Below are positions 23,166 to 25,209 of a stretch of 25,209 bases of DNA, in pieces (position 1 is the first letter of the stretch; each line of letters opens with the position of its first letter). The position numbers and the translations under genes were made by a program. The stretch is taken from the NCBI GenBank assembly GCA_964560875.1, contig CAZLMW010000116.1, positions 1-25,209 of the forward strand, read 5' to 3'. The notes under the pieces were generated by a model. The model was not told the origin of the DNA and made no database searches. It saw only the letters and a list, made by a program, of their open reading frames with translations. Origin of the DNA: CAZLMW01 sp964560875 (GTDB taxonomy: Bacteria > Myxococcota_A > UBA9042).

Positions 23166-23579
23166 TTGAAAATCCTCACGTTCCAATGCCCGCGCTTCGC
23201 CTGGGCGCCGCATTCGCAGACCATCGAGGACGCCGATCCGGCCTTCGGTGCCGAGGTCGCGGAGTGCGCGGTCGCGTTTTTGCACATCGAAGCGGACGAC
23301 GAGGCCGACGATCGCCGCAAACGCGCGTTCAAGCACACGCTCAAGCACATCAAGTGGATCGCCAACAAGCGCGATCTGAAAAACGTCGTGCTCCACAGTT
23401 TTACCCATCTTGGCGGCCAAAACGCCGACCCCCACTTTGCCCGCGCGTTCATGGATGAGCTCGCCGAGCGGCTTGGGTCGACCGGCTACGCGGTCCAACA
23501 AACGCCATTTGGATGGTTTTGCAGTTGGGAGCTTTCGGTGTATGGCGATTCCCTCGCCAAGGTGTGGAAGCAAATCTAG
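23166..23579 (+). CDS. stand-alone archaeal-type ThrRS editing domain protein
   Basis: 137 residues from TTG 23166, the whole length of the tRNA-Thr editing (ThrRS N-terminal, DTD-like) fold. The signature blocks are NVVLHSFTHLGGQNADP and GYAVQQTPFGWF. The mature archaeal domain is fused to ThrRS and removes Ser mischarged on tRNA-Thr, a different fold from the usual bacterial ThrRS editing domain. No synthetase follows here, so it would act in trans or have another deacylase role. Aligned by eye to the archaeal form I remember, the His of FAHLSS is kept as His81. The editing Lys after PFGYY corresponds to Cys119, so activity may differ. Its TAG stop lies inside the left end of the inverted-repeat element that follows. 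Confidence 0.75.
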   Translation: MKILTFQCPRFAWAPHSQTIEDADPAFGAEVAECAVAFLHIEADDEADDRRKRAFKHTLKHIKWIANKRDLKNVVLHSFTHLGGQNADPHFARAFMDELAERLGSTGYAVQQTPFGWFCSWELSVYGDSLAKVWKQI

Positions 23580-23759
23580 CAGACTGCGCCAAAGCTCCGC
23601 CTCGGCGCAGGTGCTCGTTGTTTGCAAGGGGGCTGAAACAGCCCCCTCGACCGAAAAAAGTGTCATTTTTCCGGCCTCACCCCAAATTCGCGCTCCGCGC
23701 GGCAGACTGCATTTAGGTCCCCCACCTTGACCGATACGATTTACGGCGCAGTCTGCTAG
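23576..23759. repeat. 184-bp element with perfect 15-bp terminal inverted repeats
   Basis: CTAGCAGACTGCGCC at 23576-23590 is the exact reverse complement of GGCGCAGTCTGCTAG at 23745-23759. A partial inner copy (GCAGACTGC) lies at 23702-23710. The interior has no gene but much structure: an alternative stem pairing the left end (TGCGCC 23585-23590 with GGCGCA 23604-23609), an 8-bp hairpin at 23628-23646, and an A-run/T-run pair at about 23652-23674. CTAG occurs at the outer end of both arms and could be a target site or part of the ends. It may be a MITE-like element or a structured 3' region. The left end contains the stop codon of the upstream gene. Confidence 0.65.
23628..23646 (+). terminator. 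strong hairpin, possible terminator
   Basis: GGGGGCTG-AAA-CAGCCCCC is a perfect 8-bp stem with a 3-base loop, about 50 nt after the stop of the editing-domain gene. A T-run occurs only ~20 nt later, so classical intrinsic termination is plausible but not textbook. Confidence 0.45.
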
Positions 23760-23800
23760 CGCCGGTGGCGGTCAGCCAGGCGAGCCCAACGGAGATACCC

Positions 23801-24967
23801 ATGAGTCACAGCATTCGTTACCGCAACTACCCCCAGTTCACCGAGGAACACGAGGCGCTGCGCAAGACCGTTGCCGATTGGGCCCGGACCGAGCTGCATC
23901 CCAACGCCGAAGAGTGGGAGGCCGCGCGCCTGTTCCCGCGCGAGCTCTTCAACAAGGCCGGTAGCCTCGGTCTGTTCGGCATCCGCGTCCCCGAGGAGTA
24001 CGGCGGACTCGGTCTCGATTGGTGGTACACGACCGCCTACGCCGAAGGGATGGTCGAGAGCGGCATGGCCGGGCTGACGATGGCGTTCCTGGTGCAGTCC
24101 GACATGGCCACGCCCGTCATCAACGAGATCGGCGACGACTATCACAAGCGCAACTTCCTGGCGCCGGCCGTCACCGGTGAAGCAATCGCCGCCCTTGGCG
24201 TGACCGAACCCGACGCGGGCAGCGACGTCGCCAACATCCGGACCACCGCCGTTCGCGATGGCGACGACTACGTCATCAACGGCGCCAAGACCTACATCAC
24301 CAACGGCACACGCTGCGACTTCATCACCCTTGCCGTGCGCACCGGCGCGCCCGGTTTTGCCGGCATCTCGCTCGTCCTGTTTCCGTGCGACACCAAGGGC
24401 TTCCGCGTCACCAAGAAGCTCGAAAAGCTCGGCAACCACTGCAGCGACACGGCCGAGCTCGCGTTCGAGGACTGCCGCATCCCGGCGCGCAACCTGCTCG
24501 GCCACGAAAACGCGGGCTTTTACTACATCATGCAGAACTTCCAGGGCGAGCGGCTCATCGGCGCCATCACGTCCCTGGCGGGTTCCCAGCGGTGCCTGGA
24601 CATGACGATCCAGTACTGCAAGGACCGGCACGCCTTCAACAAGCCGCTGACCGGGTTCCAGACTGTCCGCCACCTCATCGTGCAGCTCGAAGCCGAGATC
24701 GAAGCCGCCCGACAGCTCTGTTACCGCGCCGTCGCGCTTGTGGCCGCCGGGGACTCCACCGCTGTTCGCGAGATTACGATGGCCAAGCTCATCGCCGGCG
24801 AGCTGTCCAACCGCGTCGCTGATCGCTGCCTGCAGCTGCACGGGGGCATGGGCTACATGGACGAGTGCGAGGTCTCGCGAATCTGGCGCGACGCTCGGCT
24901 GATCACCATCGGTGGCGGCACGTCCGAGATCATGCGCGAGATCCTCGTGAAGCTGCAGAACATCTGA
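23801..24967 (+). CDS. acyl-CoA dehydrogenase
   Basis: 388 residues from ATG 23801, with GGAG 6-7 nt upstream; the longer in-frame start at 23765 adds an atypical leader. It is an FAD enzyme that introduces the alpha-beta double bond in acyl-CoA and passes electrons to ETF, in fatty-acid or branched-chain degradation. The N-terminal helical domain contains GLFGIRVPEEYGGLGLDW. The beta domain has the flavin/substrate signature ALGVTEPDAGSDVANIRTTA and ING.KTYITNGTRCDF. The C-terminal domain has QNFQGERLIGA, DRHAFNKPLTGFQTVRHLI and LHGGMGYMDECEVSRIWRDA. Within the last block the Glu at about 355 aligns with the catalytic base of medium-chain enzymes. It ends with the usual GGGTSEIMREILVK. Chain-length preference cannot be told from the sequence. 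Confidence 0.95.
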   Translation: MSHSIRYRNYPQFTEEHEALRKTVADWARTELHPNAEEWEAARLFPRELFNKAGSLGLFGIRVPEEYGGLGLDWWYTTAYAEGMVESGMAGLTMAFLVQSDMATPVINEIGDDYHKRNFLAPAVTGEAIAALGVTEPDAGSDVANIRTTAVRDGDDYVINGAKTYITNGTRCDFITLAVRTGAPGFAGISLVLFPCDTKGFRVTKKLEKLGNHCSDTAELAFEDCRIPARNLLGHENAGFYYIMQNFQGERLIGAITSLAGSQRCLDMTIQYCKDRHAFNKPLTGFQTVRHLIVQLEAEIEAARQLCYRAVALVAAGDSTAVREITMAKLIAGELSNRVADRCLQLHGGMGYMDECEVSRIWRDARLITIGGGTSEIMREILVKLQNI

Positions 24968-25209
24968 GCGTGTCCCTGAATTGCGCACAATCCGCCGGAA
25001 CTTGTCGCGGCACTCTGTTACTGGTTCCGTAACGTGTAGAAATAACTACACAGGCACTGGACCGTAGAACACACCGTTTCTAGAGGGATTTACGCAAAGC
25101 GACTCTCAAGGAGGACGCCTTCGGCGGCTGTCTGGATCGACCCCGTCTGAGCCTGCGGCCCATCTCCCCCTGCGTTGGCAGGTTGAGAAATGACCCATGC
25201 CGATCCTGC
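24968..25209. other. non-coding 3' edge with abutting palindromes
   Basis: No gene is supported. Two perfect stems touch each other: GTTAC-TGGTTCC-GTAAC (25017-25033) and GTGTAG-AAATAA-CTACAC (25034-25051). Further hairpins include CCTGC-GTTG-GCAGG (25169-25182). AAGGAGG occurs near 25110 without a start codon at the right distance. An ATG at 25190 (ATGACCCATGCC) could begin a gene running out of the window. The region may be the leader and promoter of that next gene. Confidence 0.4.

Noticed and set aside
23576..23759. Integron attC site
   Set aside because: The inverted ends lack the RYYYAAC/GTTRRRY core sites, and no integrase or cassette array is present.
23756..24988. 410-codon minus-strand frame opposite the acyl-CoA dehydrogenase
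   Set aside because: It is a shadow frame. The plus-strand gene has a Shine-Dalgarno and all enzyme signatures.
25080..25140. Possible cyclic-di-GMP (GEMM) riboswitch because of TTTACGCAAAGC
   Set aside because: Only the ACGCAAAGC core resembles it. The AGGGCAAACC partner and the tetraloop-receptor helix are not found at the expected places.

Overview
This is a GC-rich, gene-dense bacterial window that looks like a draft scaffold, because it contains a 100-N gap at 6618-6717. The best guess for its source is a Myxococcota/delta-proteobacterium-like organism. It encodes several predicted secreted or lipid-anchored proteins with long Asp/Ala/Ser low-complexity linkers and Cys-rich modules. It also has a DUF2330 protein ending in a MYXO-CTERM-like tail, a copper type II monooxygenase-family remnant, and an NtrC-type regulator with a matching sigma-54 promoter. 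No rRNA, tRNA or CRISPR array was seen.

Layout. (1) 1-3000, minus strand: a primase-polymerase-like protein with a SHOCT tail, then a Cys-rich lipoprotein. (2) 3114-5988, plus strand: a DUF2330 protein, then a 5'-truncated copper monooxygenase. (3) 6015-8266, minus strand: an FAD oxidoreductase and a multi-pass membrane protein, both cut by the gap, plus a small Ser-Asp-repeat lipoprotein. (4) 8531-9376, plus strand: exonuclease III. (5) 9026-19768, minus strand: the core of the window, described below. (6) 20101-21798, minus strand: a MerR-like regulator and YaaA. (7) 21888-24967, plus strand: a CAP-domain lipoprotein, a stand-alone ThrRS-type editing domain, a 184-bp element with perfect 15-bp inverted ends, and an acyl-CoA dehydrogenase.

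The core is a regulated inorganic-carbon uptake island of six co-oriented genes. A membrane histidine kinase and an NtrC-class response regulator overlap each other. They are followed by a SulP/STAS anion transporter, DabA (DUF2309, all four predicted zinc/catalytic ligands present), DabB (NuoL-like, key Glu and Lys residues present) and a second, degenerate NuoM-like subunit. The transporter genes are almost gapless (23-nt spacing, then TGATG and ATGA overlaps). In front of sulP lies a well-spaced sigma-54 -24/-12 element, an AT-rich stretch, and two inverted repeats 30 bp apart that look like upstream activator sites. The simplest reading is that the kinase/regulator pair switches on bicarbonate/CO2 uptake through sigma-54. 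Two mechanistically different transporters would act together, one SulP-type and one proton-driven DAB-type. No carbonic anhydrase or RuBisCO is visible here, so the carbon may serve anaplerotic carboxylation; that is inference.

Other points of note are a perfect 41-bp dispersed repeat in inverted orientation (1443-1483 and 20036-20076) and several codon-preserving tandem repeats in surface protein genes. The last DAB-operon gene also reads on antisense into exonuclease III, probably because of a one-base indel.
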